A stretch of DNA of 25,732 nt, taken from an uncultured Prevotella sp. Its GTDB lineage: Bacteria; Bacteroidota; Bacteroidia; Bacteroidales; Bacteroidaceae. Of this stretch, positions 7,275-15,567 are shown one piece after another (position 1 is the first letter of the stretch; the number at the start of each line of letters is the position of its first letter). The stretch covers positions 1-25,732 of the forward strand of contig URJQ01000027.1 in assembly GCA_900548195.1 (NCBI GenBank), in the 5' to 3' direction. The notes beneath the pieces were generated by a model. That model saw only the letters and a program-made list of their open reading frames with translations, searched no databases and was not told where the DNA came from. The translations under genes were made by a program, and so were the position numbers.

Positions 7275-8594
7275 ATGAAAAAGTTACTGTTTTTATGTTT
7301 TGCACTCGGTGCTTTCCATTCCCTCCAGGCACAGGAGACTCTCACATTGAGCCAATGCCTGCAGATGGCAGTGGACAACAATCTCTCCCTGCAAAGAAAT
7401 CGCAATGAGATAATAAAAGGTAAGCATGCACTGAGCGAAAACCAGTCGAAACTTCTGCCACAGATAAATGCAGTGGCACAACTCAATGATAATTTCACTC
7501 CGCCAGTTTCAGTAACCGACGGAAGCGCATACGGAAAACCGTATAATGTGACCAAAACACTGCAATATAATGCGTCAGCAGGACTCCAACTGCAGATGCC
7601 TCTCTATAATCAGATGGTGCTCACAGCGGTGGAAATAGCCAAGACAGCGGACAAGCTCAACCAGCTCTCATACGAGAAAGCCCGTGAAGACCTTATCCTG
7701 CAGACGGCAAAGATGTATTATATGGCGCAGAATACGCTGGAACAGATTCGTCTGGTGGATGATAACATAAACCGACTCAAGAGTCTCCGCGACATCACCC
7801 AGGCTTTCTACGACAACCAGATGAGCCTCGAAGTGGACGTAAAGCGCGTGAACTTCAACATCGAGAACCTCACCGTACAGCGTGACAACGCAATGGCAAT
7901 GCTCGAACAGCAATACACGATGCTCAAATACGTCATCGACTATCCAGCCGAAAAGGAAATAAAAGTGTCTGACGTAAACCCTGGACAGATAGAGACAGTG
8001 GCAGCTGACGGACTTAATACTGGACTCTATGAGCTTCAGTTGCTTGAGCAGAAGAAGGTGCTCGCCCAGCAGCAGACCAAGCTTGCCAAGGATGGCTATC
8101 TGCCTTCGCTCAGCCTTACTGGAAGCCTTATGTATTCCGCTTTCACCGACAAGATAGAGCATTGGTGGCATTCCGGCGAGTCAAACCATTGGTATGGTTC
8201 CAACGGACTCGGAATACAGCTCCGCGTGCCAGTCTTTGACGGTTTTGACAAACGCTCAAAAATCAGAAAAGCAAAAGTGGAAGAGGAGAATGCACGCATC
8301 GGATATGAGGATGCGCTCAAGGGACTTGAGGCAAAGTATATGAACGCTGTTAGTGAGGTGAACAACAGTCAGCGCAACTATAAAAAGCAATGGGATAATT
8401 ATAAATTGGCAGAGGATGTATATAATGTGACTGCCGACCAGTATAAAGAGGGCGTTTCCTCAATGACAGCCGTGCTCCAGGATGAGATGCGCATGAGCGA
8501 AGCGATGAACAATTACCTCAATGCCTACTATAGTTATAAGGTGGCAAACCTCTCATTGCTCAAACTCACTGGAAAACTGGAACTCGTAAAGTAA
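7275..8594 (+). CDS. TolC-family outer-membrane efflux protein
   Basis: 439 aa, a normal TolC-family length. A signal peptide (MKKLLFLCFALGAFHSLQA, then QE) is followed by two related helical halves. The first repeat opens with LTLSQCLQMAVDNNLSLQRNRNEI and contains a long coiled-coil region (about 120-210). The second half (from about residue 230) has LAQQQTKLAKDGYLPSLSLTG and QLRVPVFDGFDKRSKIRKAKVEEENA, the typical equivalent of the first-half motifs. It should form a trimeric channel through the outer membrane for substrates delivered by the HlyD and MFS proteins encoded downstream, 26 and then 5 nt apart. It does not begin with a lipobox Cys. The exported substrate is unknown. Confidence 0.93.
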   Translation: MKKLLFLCFALGAFHSLQAQETLTLSQCLQMAVDNNLSLQRNRNEIIKGKHALSENQSKLLPQINAVAQLNDNFTPPVSVTDGSAYGKPYNVTKTLQYNASAGLQLQMPLYNQMVLTAVEIAKTADKLNQLSYEKAREDLILQTAKMYYMAQNTLEQIRLVDDNINRLKSLRDITQAFYDNQMSLEVDVKRVNFNIENLTVQRDNAMAMLEQQYTMLKYVIDYPAEKEIKVSDVNPGQIETVAADGLNTGLYELQLLEQKKVLAQQQTKLAKDGYLPSLSLTGSLMYSAFTDKIEHWWHSGESNHWYGSNGLGIQLRVPVFDGFDKRSKIRKAKVEEENARIGYEDALKGLEAKYMNAVSEVNNSQRNYKKQWDNYKLAEDVYNVTADQYKEGVSSMTAVLQDEMRMSEAMNNYLNAYYSYKVANLSLLKLTGKLELVK

Positions 8595-8620
8595 AACAAT
8601 AACAATATCTACATAATAAA

Positions 8621-9715
8621 ATGGAAAACAAGGAAATAGATAACGTAGAGAAGAAAAAGGAAGAAACCGTAAAGAAACTCAAAAGACAGCGTGGCCGCCA
8701 ACTCGTGGCAAGCTTCATTGGAATCGTCATCCTCGCTTTTGGATTGTGGAAAATCATCTGCCTCTTCCTCGATTATAATGCACATGAGACAAGTAATGAT
8801 GCTCAGGTGGAGCAGTATATCTCGCCTGTAAACCTTCGCGCCTCAGGCTATATTGCAAAGGTGTGCTTCAAGGAGCATCAGGATGTACGCAAGGGAGACA
8901 CACTTCTCATCCTTGACGACCGTGAGTATCGCATCCGACTGATGGAGGCAGAGGCTGCTCTCAAGGACGCTAAGGCAGGAGCCAACGTGCTTGACGCTAC
9001 TGAGCAGACCACTCAGACTTCCGCTTCCATATATTCTGCATCTATAGATGAGATAGAGGTGCGCTTGCAGAAGCTTGCAAAGGACTGCGACCGTTACCGT
9101 AACCTTGTGGCAAAGAAGGCTGCAACACCGATACAGTTGGAGCAACTCGAAGTGGAGTATGCAGCAACAAAGAAGAAGCTGGAGGCTGTGCGCAAGCAGC
9201 AAGCTGCCGCTTATAAGGGCGTTAACGAGGTAAATACACGCAAGCAGAATGTTGCAGCTGCCATTGAGCGTGCTGAGGCTGCGGTGGAGATGGCAAAGCT
9301 GAATCTCTCTTATTGCGTCGTTGTAGCTCCATGTGATGGTAAACTGGGTCGTCGTTCCATAGAGGAAGGACAGATGGTAAATGCTGGAACTACAATCACA
9401 TACATCATTCCAGAGAACAAGAAATGGGTCATAGCAAACTATAAGGAGACCCAGATTGAAAATCTCTATGTAGGCCAGAAGGTTAGAATGACTGTAGATG
9501 CGATGAAGGACAAGGAGTTTGAAGGCACTGTGACAGCCATTTCCGGAGCCACAGGAGCTAAGTATTCACTCGTTCCTACGGACAATTCCGCAGGCAATTT
9601 TGTCAAGATTCAGCAGCGTGTGCCTGTAAGAATAGATTTTACCAACATCAGCAAGGAAGACAATGCACGCCTTGCAGCCGGAATGATGGTAATAGTTAAA
9701 GCAGTGAGGAAATAA
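8621..9715 (+). CDS. HlyD/EmrA-type membrane fusion protein of an efflux pump
   Basis: 364 aa periplasmic adaptor. A charged cytoplasmic start (residues 1-28) is followed by one membrane helix (about 29-50, LVASFIGIVILAFGLWKIICLFL). The lipoyl-like half-domain follows (SPVNLRASGYIAKVCFKEHQDVRKGDTLLILDD, in two parts), then an alpha-helical hairpin (about 110-230, Glu/Lys/Ala-rich coiled coil), the second lipoyl half (VVVAPCDGKLGRRSIEEGQMV) and the beta-barrel with YSLVPTDNSAGNFVKIQQRVPV. That last stretch is characteristic of the EmrA branch, which pairs with MFS pumps. Its stop lies 5 nt before the transporter start, so the two are translationally linked. It bridges the MFS pump and the TolC channel. 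Confidence 0.93.
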   Translation: MENKEIDNVEKKKEETVKKLKRQRGRQLVASFIGIVILAFGLWKIICLFLDYNAHETSNDAQVEQYISPVNLRASGYIAKVCFKEHQDVRKGDTLLILDDREYRIRLMEAEAALKDAKAGANVLDATEQTTQTSASIYSASIDEIEVRLQKLAKDCDRYRNLVAKKAATPIQLEQLEVEYAATKKKLEAVRKQQAAAYKGVNEVNTRKQNVAAAIERAEAAVEMAKLNLSYCVVVAPCDGKLGRRSIEEGQMVNAGTTITYIIPENKKWVIANYKETQIENLYVGQKVRMTVDAMKDKEFEGTVTAISGATGAKYSLVPTDNSAGNFVKIQQRVPVRIDFTNISKEDNARLAAGMMVIVKAVRK

Positions 9716-9720
9716 GGACA

Positions 9721-11415
9721 ATGTCTGAAGATTATAAGAATTACCCGTTCTATGATTGGGTGCCAAAGCCTATAGGCATCATCTTCATGATTATACTCTT
9801 CGTGCCTATGATTACGATGAGTGGCGTCTATTCCGCCAATAGCGGCGAGATGATGGGCGGACTCGGCATACAGTCGGAATACATCGCTTTCGCAGGTTTC
9901 TGCACATCGATAGGAATGGCGGCTTTCTCTCCATTCTTCTATGATCTCGTGTGCATCCGAAGGGAGAAGATGATGTGTATGGTGGGATTCTCCATGCTCT
10001 TTGTGCTCAGTTATATCTGTGCTCAGACAGACTCTCTCTTCATTCTCGGACTGTGCAGCCTGCTGATGGGCTTCGTCAGACAGACGCTTCTGATGGCACA
10101 TCTCTTCGTGCTTATCAAGTATGCTTTCGGCATTGAGGCAACGAGAAACATCACTCCAGGACTCGAACCTACCACCGAAGAGGCTTGGGATGCAGTGGAT
10201 AAGGAGAAGATGGTTTCGCAACCTGTCATCTATCTCTTCTTCATGATAATCGGACAGCTCGGCACGTGGCTCACAGCATGGCTCGCTTATGCTTACGAAT
10301 GGCAGTATGTCTATCATTTCATGATGGCTTTCATGCTTGCAGGAATCATCATCGTGTTCTTCGCAATGCCTTATCATAAGTATCCTATGCCGAAGTTTCC
10401 TATCACGATGTCCAAGTTTGGCAATGTGACAGTCTTCAGCATCATGCTTTGCTCCTTTGCTTATGTGATGGTGTTTGGCAAGACTCTTGACTGGTTTGAT
10501 GATTCTACCATACGCTTCTCAGCTGTGGTTTGTGTCATTTTTACGGCATTATTCATCTACCTTGAAATGTCAAGACGCTCACCATATTTCCTTGTCGAAG
10601 CTTTCAGTGTAAGGGTGATAAATTATGGAGTTTTGCTTTTCTTCCTTCTGATGATATGTAATTCCAGTGCGATGTTTGTCAATGTGTTTACTGGACTCGG
10701 AATGAAGATAGACAACTGGCAGAATGCTACGCTTGGCAACTGGGTGATGGTGGGCTACACAGTGGGCTTGATCTTCGCCGTAATAGCCAGAGGCATGAAT
10801 GTACATCTCAAATGGATGTACGCTCTGGGCTTCGTGTTTATAGGAGCATACGCCATCTTCATGTATTTCGAAGTGCAGAATGACGGAATGTATGAGCGCA
10901 TGAAATGGCCTATTATCATTCGTTCCACGGGCATGATGCTCCTCTATTCTCTCATCTCCACGATAGCCAATCAGAGAATGCCTTACCGATTCATGTCCAC
11001 ATGGGTATGTATCATGCTTACGGTGCGTATGGTTATCGCTCCATGTATTGGTTCAGCGCTCTATGGCACAGTGCTTCAGCATCGTCAGCAGTATTACATC
11101 ACAAGATACGCACAGGATTTTGACCGCACAAATATCCAAACTGCAAACACTTATGACCAGACTACGCGCGGAATGCAGTATCAGGGCAAGAGTGTCACAG
11201 AGGCAGAGAATATGGCTGCCATGAGCGTAAAGGGAAAGGTGCAGGTACAAGCTACGCTGACCACTATCAAGGAAATGGCAGGATGGACCTTCTATGGATG
11301 TATGGGATGTGCCCTCCTAATGCTGGTAATACCTTGGAAAAAGCGTGATCTTAGCGAACTGACGCGCGACTATTTGCTAAAGAATGTCGATGTCCATAGA
11401 CTTGGGGCAAAGTAG
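9721..11415 (+). CDS. 14-TM MFS efflux transporter (DHA2/EmrB-like, divergent)
   Basis: 564 aa inner-membrane protein. I count about 14 hydrophobic segments (16-38, 50-73, 83-101, 105-135, 168-190, 195-217, then eight more to about 545), which fits the 14-TM DHA2 class that works with EmrA-type adaptors. The gene order TolC-adaptor-MFS supports a tripartite drug or toxic-compound exporter driven by proton motive force. It is divergent: the usual motif A loop (GxLaDrxGrr) is barely recognisable as CIRREKMMCMVG (78-89). An acidic loop (136-167) separates TM4 and TM5, and a long polar loop (about residues 460-520) precedes the last helix. It starts 5 nt after the adaptor gene. The substrate is not predictable. 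Confidence 0.85.
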   Translation: MSEDYKNYPFYDWVPKPIGIIFMIILFVPMITMSGVYSANSGEMMGGLGIQSEYIAFAGFCTSIGMAAFSPFFYDLVCIRREKMMCMVGFSMLFVLSYICAQTDSLFILGLCSLLMGFVRQTLLMAHLFVLIKYAFGIEATRNITPGLEPTTEEAWDAVDKEKMVSQPVIYLFFMIIGQLGTWLTAWLAYAYEWQYVYHFMMAFMLAGIIIVFFAMPYHKYPMPKFPITMSKFGNVTVFSIMLCSFAYVMVFGKTLDWFDDSTIRFSAVVCVIFTALFIYLEMSRRSPYFLVEAFSVRVINYGVLLFFLLMICNSSAMFVNVFTGLGMKIDNWQNATLGNWVMVGYTVGLIFAVIARGMNVHLKWMYALGFVFIGAYAIFMYFEVQNDGMYERMKWPIIIRSTGMMLLYSLISTIANQRMPYRFMSTWVCIMLTVRMVIAPCIGSALYGTVLQHRQQYYITRYAQDFDRTNIQTANTYDQTTRGMQYQGKSVTEAENMAAMSVKGKVQVQATLTTIKEMAGWTFYGCMGCALLMLVIPWKKRDLSELTRDYLLKNVDVHRLGAK

Positions 11416-11475
11416 AAATTTGCTAAAATAATATAAAAAATGAAGGGTTCCGTCAGAAAACAGTATTATTTTTCT

Positions 11476-11483
11476 TAACTTCG
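11476..11483 (+). promoter_or_regulatory. Possible promoter (-7 box) of the AraC-type regulator gene
   Basis: TAACTTCG differs from TAnnTTTG at one position and lies 59 nt before the ATG at 11543. The 127-nt gap after the MFS gene is long enough for a separate promoter, though read-through from the efflux operon is possible as no terminator hairpin was found. Confidence 0.4.
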
Positions 11484-11542
11484 CAACTTGGAACATTTGC
11501 GCTGGATGAAAAATCCAATGCAGGAAAGGCTAAATACCAACT

Positions 11543-12370
11543 ATGGAGTTAAGTGACAATATTATAATATGCGAGGCGAATGCGTTCCCTCGCCAACTGA
11601 TGCAACCCTTCTACTTGGACTATGTCGGAGTAGTGGTTTGTCATCAAGGGATGTTCCATTTTCGAGCAGATGGAGCATCCTTTGTCGTTTCTGCAGGAGA
11701 GACAGTCTTTCTGTCAAAAGGAGTGATGTTTCAAGTGACAGACACCACCCAGGAACTTCGCTATACGCTTCTGTTTTATCGTACCGAGCAGATTGTGGAT
11801 ATGCTCGGAAATACCGTCGTTACCATGCGACTTTATTCCACTATTTATCCCAGTGCGTGCTACGTAATGCACACAGGATATGAGGAAATGCTTTCCGATT
11901 ATGCCAAGATGCTCAGCAGAATAGAAGGCAAGGGCGATACAGATATCTATAGTTCACATGAGCATAAACTATTGCTTATGGCTGTAACCTATAGACTTTG
12001 CAGCATTTTCTCAAACACATTAAAGTCGCCTACCAAGGAGATGGACCGCAAAATAGAAATCTTTGAGGAACTCGTGCATCTCATAGAGGAACATTATACT
12101 CGTGAGCGCAGCGTCGCTTTCTATGCTGACAAGCTTTGTCTCACACCAAAATATCTTACGGTGTTGGTGAAGTCTCTTTGCGGAAAGACTGTTCAGCAAC
12201 TCATCTTCAGAGCGATAATCCGTAGAAGTATCTTCCTGATGAAGAATACAAACAAGACAATTCAGCAGATTGCCTACGAACTCAGTTTCCCAAATGCCTC
12301 CGCATTCGGCACTTTCTTTAAGAAGCATACCGGGCTTTCGCCTAAGCATTATCGCATTGGAACAGAGTGA
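11543..12370 (+). CDS. AraC-family transcriptional regulator
   Basis: 275 aa. The N-terminal part (about 20-110) is beta-rich, with AFPRQLMQPFYLDYVGVVVCHQG and a cupin-like AGETVFLSKG stretch, and is probably a ligand-sensing domain. The C-terminal 100 residues carry the double helix-turn-helix: first HTH around SVAFYADKLCLTPKYLTVLVK and second around TIQQIAYELSFPNASAFGTFFKK, ending in the family signature HTGLSPKHYR. It is cytoplasmic and DNA-binding. It sits between the efflux operon (127 nt upstream) and the GH106 gene (242 nt downstream), all on one strand. By position it could control either; regulators of this type next to pumps often respond to the pumped compound, but that is inference. 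The ligand is unknown. Confidence 0.9.
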   Translation: MELSDNIIICEANAFPRQLMQPFYLDYVGVVVCHQGMFHFRADGASFVVSAGETVFLSKGVMFQVTDTTQELRYTLLFYRTEQIVDMLGNTVVTMRLYSTIYPSACYVMHTGYEEMLSDYAKMLSRIEGKGDTDIYSSHEHKLLLMAVTYRLCSIFSNTLKSPTKEMDRKIEIFEELVHLIEEHYTRERSVAFYADKLCLTPKYLTVLVKSLCGKTVQQLIFRAIIRRSIFLMKNTNKTIQQIAYELSFPNASAFGTFFKKHTGLSPKHYRIGTE

Positions 12371-12401
12371 TTAACGTAATGTTAGCTTGAGTTCTGCATC
12401 G

Positions 12402-12409
12402 TATCTTTG
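12402..12409 (+). promoter_or_regulatory. Probable promoter (-7 box) of the GH106 gene
   Basis: TATCTTTG matches TAnnTTTG exactly, 32 nt after the regulator stop. It would give a long 5' leader of about 195 nt. No clear -33 TTTG was found. The leader has a small AATTAT/ATAATT hairpin near 12500-12520 and no coding frame I would defend. Confidence 0.5.
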
Positions 12410-12589
12410 TGTTCCTTCATAGCAAAAAGAAAAGTAAAAAATAAAATCTACACTTCTAAAGTGACGCGAGTCTTTCTGTTGGTATAGAAGAATCAGTTTG
12501 TAATTATGTTTTATAATTGATGCTTACAGTTGCCAGCGTTCAGGGACTAAGCGACCTTATTGTTCTTGTAAAAGACAAATACATTCAAA

Positions 12590-12611
12590 ATAACTAACTT
12601 ATAACTAACTT
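12590..12611 (+). repeat. Exact 11-bp tandem repeat just before the GH106 start
   Basis: ATAACTAACTT occurs twice in a row (12590-12600 and 12601-12611), ending one base before the ATG at 12613. There is no purine-rich ribosome site. It may simply be an unstructured AT-rich translation-initiation region, as is common in Bacteroidota. Confidence 0.5.
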
Positions 12612-12612
12612 T

Positions 12613-15318
12613 ATGAACAAACATTTCATTTCTCTTTCCATTCTGCTTGCCATGTCTTCTGTGGCAATGGCGCAGTCATGGCCCGAAGCTCGTCCCGAAG
12701 CAAAGGCAGGATTACGCTGGTGGTGGCTCGGTTCTGCCGTTGACAGACAGAATATCCGCTGGAATATGGAACAGTATGCGGCGCATGGCGCTGGCGCAGT
12801 GGAGATTACTCCCATCTATGGTGTCAAAGGCAATGAGGCAAATAATATCGAGTATCTCTCTCCAAAATGGATGGATATTCTCAAGTTTGTAGAAGAGGAA
12901 GGAAAGCGAACAGGTATCGAAGTGGATATGGCAACAGGCACAGGATGGCCTTTTGGCGGACCTTCAGTACCGTTGGAGGAAAGTGCTTCCCAGATGGTTA
13001 TCGCAGATACGACCTTATATTATAAAGATATCAAGAGCCTCAGAGTGGCTCCGCCTGCAAAGAAGGCAAAGAACACGAAGCTTGTTGGCATTTATGCTTT
13101 TCAGAGAAAAAATGACGGAGCCAAGGCTGACGCTTTCGTAAGACTGGGCTATGATAAGAAGGGAAATCTCGTGCCGCTTGCTGGACAGAAGCAGAAGCTC
13201 GGTAAAGGCACATGGAGAATCATCACATTGTGGCAGAAATATGGAGTGATGATGGTGAAACGTGCCGCTCCTGGAGGACAAGGCTACGTGATAGATCATT
13301 TCAATCGTCGCAGTGTGGAGAATTATCTCAATCATATCAGCGAGGCTTTCGAGAGAACTAATACGCCTTATCCTCATACATTCTTTAATGATTCCTATGA
13401 AGTAAGCGAAGGAGATTACACCACAGACCTTTTCAAGGAATTCCAGAATCGTAGAGGTTACAGTCTCGAAGAGTGCTTTGACCGCCTCGTCGATGGAGAC
13501 AAACAGGTGGTAATGGACTATAGAGAGACCCTTGGCGACCTTCTTCTCGATAATTTCACCACCGTCTGGACGCAATGGGCTCATAGTCATGGCGCGATTA
13601 CCAGAAACCAGGCTCATGGTTCGCCTGCAAATCTTATAGACTGTTATTCTGCTGTTGACATTCCGGAAATTGAAGGTTTCGGCCTTACAAACTTTGGAAT
13701 TAAGGGACTACGTCAGGATCCTGGCAAGACGAGAAAGAACGATTCTGACTTTTCTATGCTGAAATATGCTCCTTCTGCCGCTCATATCAATGGGAAACCA
13801 TTTGTCTCAAGCGAGACTTTTACATGGCTTACAGAGCATTTCCGCACCAGTCTCTCACAGATGAAACCAGACCTCGACCTGATGTTCTGTGCAGGGGTCA
13901 ATCATGTCTATTTCCACGGTACATGCTATTCTCCTAAAGATGATGTATGGCCAGGATGGAAATTCTATGCCAGTGTCGATATGAGTCCTACCAACAGCAT
14001 CTGGCGTGACGCTCCAGAACTGATGAAATACATCGAGAGAAGCCAGAGCTTCCTCCAGTGGGGCAAGCCAGATAATGATTTCCTTACTCTCCTTCCTGTA
14101 AGGAATATGTGGGCAAAGCGTACTACAAAGAAGCGCCTTATGCAGTTTGCCATTCATACAATGAATGAACTCACACCAGAGTTTGTAGAGACAATTGGCA
14201 AGATTGACAAGGCTGGATTTGACTGCGATTACATCAGTGAGAAGTATATCCTCACCACAACCTGCCGTAATGGAATGCTCATTACCGCTGCAGGACAGCA
14301 GTATAAGGGCCTTATCATCCCAGATGAAGGCACTATAATGACGGATGCTGTGCGTAAACACATTGATGAACTTAGAAATCAAGGTGCCAATATCATGGTT
14401 GGCGTCAATGCTGAAAGCATGGAGAAGGCTGCAAAAGCAGAGCAGATGAAGGTGAAATATGGAATAAAGATGATCAGAAGGAAGAATGAAAAAGGCTTCC
14501 ATTACTTCATTTCAAATCTTACTCCACAGGATGTTGACGCAATGGTGGCACTTGCAGTGGATTTCAAGGATGCTATGTGGTTTGACCCAATGACAGGCGA
14601 ACGATATGCTGCCCAGACATCAGACGGTCAAGTAAGAATAGCCTTGCGCTCAGGTCAGTCCATGATTCTTGAGACTTTCAGTAATTCTGTTCCAGAACTC
14701 TATGCTGACAATCTTCCTGCATTCCCTTATCAGAAGACTGTAGAGATGAAGGGAACGGAAGTGGATATCAACAAAGGATGGTGCTTGTCCTTCACGGAAG
14801 AAGCTCCTAAGGTGCCAGGCTCGTTCTTCATCAATAATCTCCAGACCTGGGAGACTCTCGATGACGACTCTGCAAAGGTGACGATGGGCACGGGAGTCTA
14901 TGAGACGACCTTCAAGCTCACCATCAATTCCCTCGTAAGGAATGCGAAAGGTAAGTCAAAGGTGGTGACGAAAGCACCGTCTGAAGTATCTGATCGCTGG
15001 GCTATCGACCTCGGGGATGTGCGTGAGTCCGCTCGCGTATATATAAATAATGTATATGTGGGATGCGCATGGGCTGTGCCTTATGTCCTTACATTCGATG
15101 CCTCTGTGCTCAAATCTGGTGAGAATACCATCCGTGTGGAAGTCACTAATCTCCCAGCAAACCGTATCGCTGACCTCGACCGCCGTGGAGTGGAATGGAG
15201 AAAGTTTGATGAGATAAACGTGGTGGACATCAATTATAAGAAGACAAAGTATGATGGATGGACCCCAGTGCCTTCTGGGCTCAATAGTTCTGTCAGAATT
15301 TATGCAGTAAAGGAGTAG
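12613..15318 (+). CDS. GH106 alpha-L-rhamnosidase-like glycoside hydrolase, exported
   Basis: 901 aa with a signal peptide (MNKHFISLSILLAMSSVAMA, then Q). The N-terminal region has the GH106 hallmarks: LRWWWLGSAVDRQNIRWN (34-51), GAGAVEITPIYGV and VDMATGTGWPFGGP. These build the active-site end of the barrel. A central part (FFNDSYEVSEGDYT, FVSSETFTWLTEHFR, INGKPFVSSE) continues the catalytic fold, and the C-terminus (about 750-900; WAIDLGDVRESARVYINN, TNLPANRIADLDRRG) is a galactose-binding-like beta-sandwich. The enzyme should release terminal rhamnose from plant pectin (RG-I/RG-II) or other rhamnosides in the periplasm. It is rather shorter than the characterised Bacteroides enzyme I recall (about 1,100 aa). 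There is no SusC/SusD pair or other glycosidase nearby, which is unusual for this family. The substrate linkage is inferred from the family. Confidence 0.88.
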   Translation: MNKHFISLSILLAMSSVAMAQSWPEARPEAKAGLRWWWLGSAVDRQNIRWNMEQYAAHGAGAVEITPIYGVKGNEANNIEYLSPKWMDILKFVEEEGKRTGIEVDMATGTGWPFGGPSVPLEESASQMVIADTTLYYKDIKSLRVAPPAKKAKNTKLVGIYAFQRKNDGAKADAFVRLGYDKKGNLVPLAGQKQKLGKGTWRIITLWQKYGVMMVKRAAPGGQGYVIDHFNRRSVENYLNHISEAFERTNTPYPHTFFNDSYEVSEGDYTTDLFKEFQNRRGYSLEECFDRLVDGDKQVVMDYRETLGDLLLDNFTTVWTQWAHSHGAITRNQAHGSPANLIDCYSAVDIPEIEGFGLTNFGIKGLRQDPGKTRKNDSDFSMLKYAPSAAHINGKPFVSSETFTWLTEHFRTSLSQMKPDLDLMFCAGVNHVYFHGTCYSPKDDVWPGWKFYASVDMSPTNSIWRDAPELMKYIERSQSFLQWGKPDNDFLTLLPVRNMWAKRTTKKRLMQFAIHTMNELTPEFVETIGKIDKAGFDCDYISEKYILTTTCRNGMLITAAGQQYKGLIIPDEGTIMTDAVRKHIDELRNQGANIMVGVNAESMEKAAKAEQMKVKYGIKMIRRKNEKGFHYFISNLTPQDVDAMVALAVDFKDAMWFDPMTGERYAAQTSDGQVRIALRSGQSMILETFSNSVPELYADNLPAFPYQKTVEMKGTEVDINKGWCLSFTEEAPKVPGSFFINNLQTWETLDDDSAKVTMGTGVYETTFKLTINSLVRNAKGKSKVVTKAPSEVSDRWAIDLGDVRESARVYINNVYVGCAWAVPYVLTFDASVLKSGENTIRVEVTNLPANRIADLDRRGVEWRKFDEINVVDINYKKTKYDGWTPVPSGLNSSVRIYAVKE

Positions 15319-15334
15319 GAGAGTGCTTCTCTGC

Positions 15335-15429
15335 TTGTTGGTTGTAGGTTGTTGGTATTATAGTGAGATAAATCCGTAGGAGGCATTCATATTCTAACCA
15401 AAAAACCACAACCAAAAAGCCACAACCAG
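15335..15429 (-). repeat. Intergenic inverted-repeat element, copy 1
   Basis: The reverse complement of this stretch closely matches the element at 18748-18853. A shared core reads GGTTAGAAT, TGCCTC and TCTCACTATAATACCAA with a few substitutions. The ends are built from GGTTGT / ACAACC words, so the two ends can pair with each other. It begins about 17 nt after the GH106 stop and ends before the leuB promoter. Its minus orientation is set relative to copy 2. Confidence 0.75.
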
Positions 15430-15492
15430 TCAAAAACTGCAAATCTGCAAAATAATCAAACCACTAAACAAAATTAAAATATCCACATTTCT

Positions 15493-15523
15493 TTTGAATT
15501 GTCAAGAAAAATGTGTAATTTTG
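15493..15523 (+). promoter_or_regulatory. Promoter of leuB
   Basis: TTTG (15493-15496) and TAATTTTG (15516-15523), 19 nt apart, fit the Bacteroidota -33/-7 consensus. Start of transcription would be about 15530, leaving a ~38-nt leader of AAAACAACAAAACAACACG type before the ATG at 15568. No leucine leader peptide is visible. Confidence 0.75.
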
Positions 15524-15567
15524 CATTCGTTTTATAACGAAAAAACAACAAAACAACACGAAATAAT

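Noticed and set aside
6970..7332. 120-codon minus-strand frame upstream of the TolC gene
   Set aside because: It overlaps the efflux promoter and the TolC signal peptide, and its composition (aromatic, low-complexity) is not protein-like.
9610..10377. 255-codon open frame on the minus strand inside the efflux genes
   Set aside because: It is antisense to the HlyD and MFS genes, which have clear families. The His/Glu/Ser-rich translation looks like a shadow of membrane-protein codons.
12410..12612. Riboswitch in the GH106 leader
   Set aside because: I could not find conserved aptamer features; only a small AT hairpin is visible.
13015..13617. 200-codon minus-strand frame inside the GH106 gene
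   Set aside because: Antisense to a recognisable catalytic domain. No supporting evidence.
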